DNA of 24,685 bases from a virus. The stretch lies in IMG/VR virus record IMGVR_UViG_3300008267_000349, positions 1 to 24,685 of that record. One strand, 5' to 3'. The notes below the pieces were generated by a model. That model did not search any database. It saw only the letters and a list, made by a program, of their open reading frames with translations, and was not told where the DNA came from. The translations under genes and the position numbers were made by a program. Shown piece by piece: positions 23,492-24,685 of the stretch. Each line of letters starts with the position of its first letter. Positions within the stretch are counted from its first letter, which is position 1.

Positions 23492-23679
23492 TATTTGGTT
23501 ATGATACCTTAGGTAATTACTTTCAAACTAACTTTGCTTTAATGCAACATCACAAGTATAGTTTGACTGAATTGGATAATATGATACCTTGGGAAAGACA
23601 AGTTTACATTGATATGTTAGTGAAATTTTTAGAAGAAGAAAAAGAACGATTAAAAGCTCAACAGCAAGCGAGAAAATAA
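23485..23679 (+). CDS. Small gp51-position ORF, probable -1 frameshift extension of gp26
   Basis: This frame is open for 64 codons from the slip site: RIIFGYDTLGNYFQTNFALM, then QHHKYSLTELDNMIPWERQV and YIDMLVKFLEEEKERLKAQQ. The region before the first ATG (23542) already reads like protein, and that ATG has no Shine-Dalgarno sequence, so expression as a fusion of 309 residues with gp26 is more likely than independent initiation, which would give 45 residues. The end is a charged helix rich in Glu, Lys and Gln. In T4, gene 51 (hub assembly) directly follows 26; the position matches, but I cannot claim sequence homology to T4 gp51. Its stop is immediately followed by the next ATG (TAAATG). Confidence 0.75.
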   Translation, partial: RIIFGYDTLGNYFQTNFALMQHHKYSLTELDNMIPWERQVYIDMLVKFLEEEKERLKAQQQARK

Positions 23680-24685
23680 ATGGCAGATAAACAGTCCAGA
23701 TTAGCAGAGATTTACAAAGCCGAAAAATCTAAGGGTGGCGGACTAGCATCCACTTTAGGTAAACGAGCGCTTGAAAAAGTGGATCCAAGGCAATTCTTTA
23801 ATCAAAAAGGATTTATGGCTGCTGCTTTACCATCATTATTTAAATCGTATAGTGCAACACCAATTAAATCTGGTGGAAAAGTTGCCAGTTTAGGCAGTGA
23901 TTCATTATCTAGTAATGCTTTAGAAACAAAGTTAGATGTACTTATTGGTGAAACAAAAGATGTTAAAATAAACTCCAAACTTTCTGCTAAAAACTCAATG
24001 GTCTTGCCAGATATTGCAAGAGATATGAATGTGATGCGCCAAAATATACAGAAGCTGGTTAAATTACAAGGCGGAACTGCAGCTAAAGGTACAGACATGT
24101 ACTTTAAAAAATCAGGAGAAAGAGAAGCATCTTACGAATCACAATTTGGAAAAGAAAAATTTAAAACTAGTCCTACGCTAGTTGGTGATAAAAAGGAAGA
24201 AAAAAAAGAAGGTGGTATATTAGGATTATTATCAACACTTTTTGCACCACTATTAACACTTGGCGCAACAATTGCTTCAGCAATCACTGGAACATTAGCA
24301 ACATTATTTTCCCCAGATAATTTAGTAAAAGTATTTGGCCTTGGCTTAGATGTTATTAAGGGTATAGGCACCGCATTTCGTGTATTATTGCCTTTACTAA
24401 CAAATCCAGTATTTTTGTCAATTGTTGGCGGCCTACTGGCAGCAAAATGGTTAATGGATTTAATTGATAAGAAAAATTCAGAAGCTAATACAAAAGAAAA
24501 AACTGATTTGCGTATAGCTCAAGACAGGGGTAGTCAATCGTCAAAACTTGCAAGAAGAACTTTTTTAATAAATGATGAGTTGAAATCCTATCTAAAAGAT
24601 GATAGAACCGATGAAGAGCTATCCGACTTTACCTCAGGTGAAATAAGAACTAAAGATGAGTTGCGAGCTAAAATTGCTGAGGCTG
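23680..24685 (+). CDS. Partial large tail protein, candidate tape measure/hub protein (gp29 position)
   Basis: 335 residues are visible and the frame is open to the window edge. The N-terminal third is polar and helical (ADKQSRLAEIYKAEKSKGGG, DPRQFFNQKGFMAAALPSLF). A helix with MVLPDIARDMNVMRQNIQKL follows near residues 107-126. Residues about 179-262 hold hydrophobic segments (GGILGLLSTLFAPLLTLGAT, RVLLPLLTNPVFLSIVGGLL), then a charged helical stretch. Such hydrophobic stretches in a long helical protein suit a tape measure, which is ejected and can cross membranes. The start directly follows the stop of the frameshift extension, the usual place for a tape-measure gene. Another hub-interior protein is possible. 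The C-terminus is missing. Confidence 0.7.
   Translation, partial: MADKQSRLAEIYKAEKSKGGGLASTLGKRALEKVDPRQFFNQKGFMAAALPSLFKSYSATPIKSGGKVASLGSDSLSSNALETKLDVLIGETKDVKINSKLSAKNSMVLPDIARDMNVMRQNIQKLVKLQGGTAAKGTDMYFKKSGEREASYESQFGKEKFKTSPTLVGDKKEEKKEGGILGLLSTLFAPLLTLGATIASAITGTLATLFSPDNLVKVFGLGLDVIKGIGTAFRVLLPLLTNPVFLSIVGGLLAAKWLMDLIDKKNSEANTKEKTDLRIAQDRGSQSSKLARRTFLINDELKSYLKDDRTDEELSDFTSGEIRTKDELRAKIAEA

Noticed and set aside
23505-23515. TACC-TTA-GGTA hairpin as a frameshift stimulator
   Set aside because: Only four base pairs and about 20 bases from the heptamer, outside the usual 5-9 base spacing; too weak to claim.
23492-23541. 50-base intergenic spacer between gp26 and an independent small gene starting at 23542
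   Set aside because: The stretch is open and protein-like in the -1 frame and there is no Shine-Dalgarno sequence before 23542, so frameshift extension explains it better. Independent initiation is not excluded.
1-24685. tRNA genes, insertion sequences, integrase/attachment sites, toxin-antitoxin or defence systems, strong terminators
   Set aside because: None seen on either strand; the genes are packed end to end with gaps under about 40 bases.

Overview
The window is a stretch of the tail and baseplate module of a T4-like myovirus (contractile-tailed, dsDNA). Ten genes can be placed in T4 structural families: gp4, gp54/gp19-fold, gp26, gp48, gp53, gp27, gp5 (split over two genes), gp25, gp6 and gp8. 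Around them lie large, Asn/Thr/Ser-rich virion proteins of a kind typical of marine T4-like phages. The DNA is visibly AT-rich. The gene set, the fibre sequence style and the late-promoter-like motif resemble phages of marine picocyanobacteria or SAR11-type bacteria. That host inference rests on resemblance only; no host gene, tRNA or metabolic gene is present to test it.

Layout. Minus strand, read from about 20.9 kb down to 1: gp48 tube cap, gp53 wedge, gp27 hub, gp5-like OB-fold hub protein, gp5C-like beta-helical spike, an unrecognised 282-residue protein, gp25, gp6, an 848-residue wedge protein (gp7 position), gp8, a 1976-residue structural protein, a 75-residue coiled-coil protein, a fibre-like protein ending in a cupredoxin-like domain, a 105-residue beta-rich protein, a repeat-containing fibre protein, and the first 29 codons of another. 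Plus strand, 20.9 kb to the end: gp4-type head-completion nuclease, an unrecognised 192-residue protein, a gp54/gp19-fold tube initiator, gp26, a small ORF that looks fused to gp26 by a -1 frameshift, and a partial large protein in tape-measure position.

The two arms diverge from a gap of about 31 bp. Genes are packed tightly, with stop/start overlaps such as TAATG and ATGA or short gaps carrying a Shine-Dalgarno sequence. No gene-free stretch exceeds about 40 bases. Five copies of a (T/C/G)ATAAATAG motif sit just before genes and are best read as T4-type late promoters.

How the genes work together: gp27, the OB-fold protein and the beta-helix spike form the central hub and puncturing needle. 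gp53, gp25, gp6, gp8 and the gp7-position protein form the wedges around it. gp48 and gp54 cap the baseplate and start the tail tube. gp26, its frameshift extension and the tape-measure candidate probably control assembly and tail length. The leftmost genes supply fibres or other host-contact proteins.

The most interesting signals are: (1) a probable programmed -1 frameshift (T TTT TTC) joining gp26 to the small ORF directly upstream of the tape-measure candidate, the arrangement used by tail assembly chaperones in other phages; (2) a type-1 copper ligand set in a fibre-like protein; (3) gp5 split in two with no recognisable lysozyme; and (4) small beta modules shared across neighbouring virion genes.
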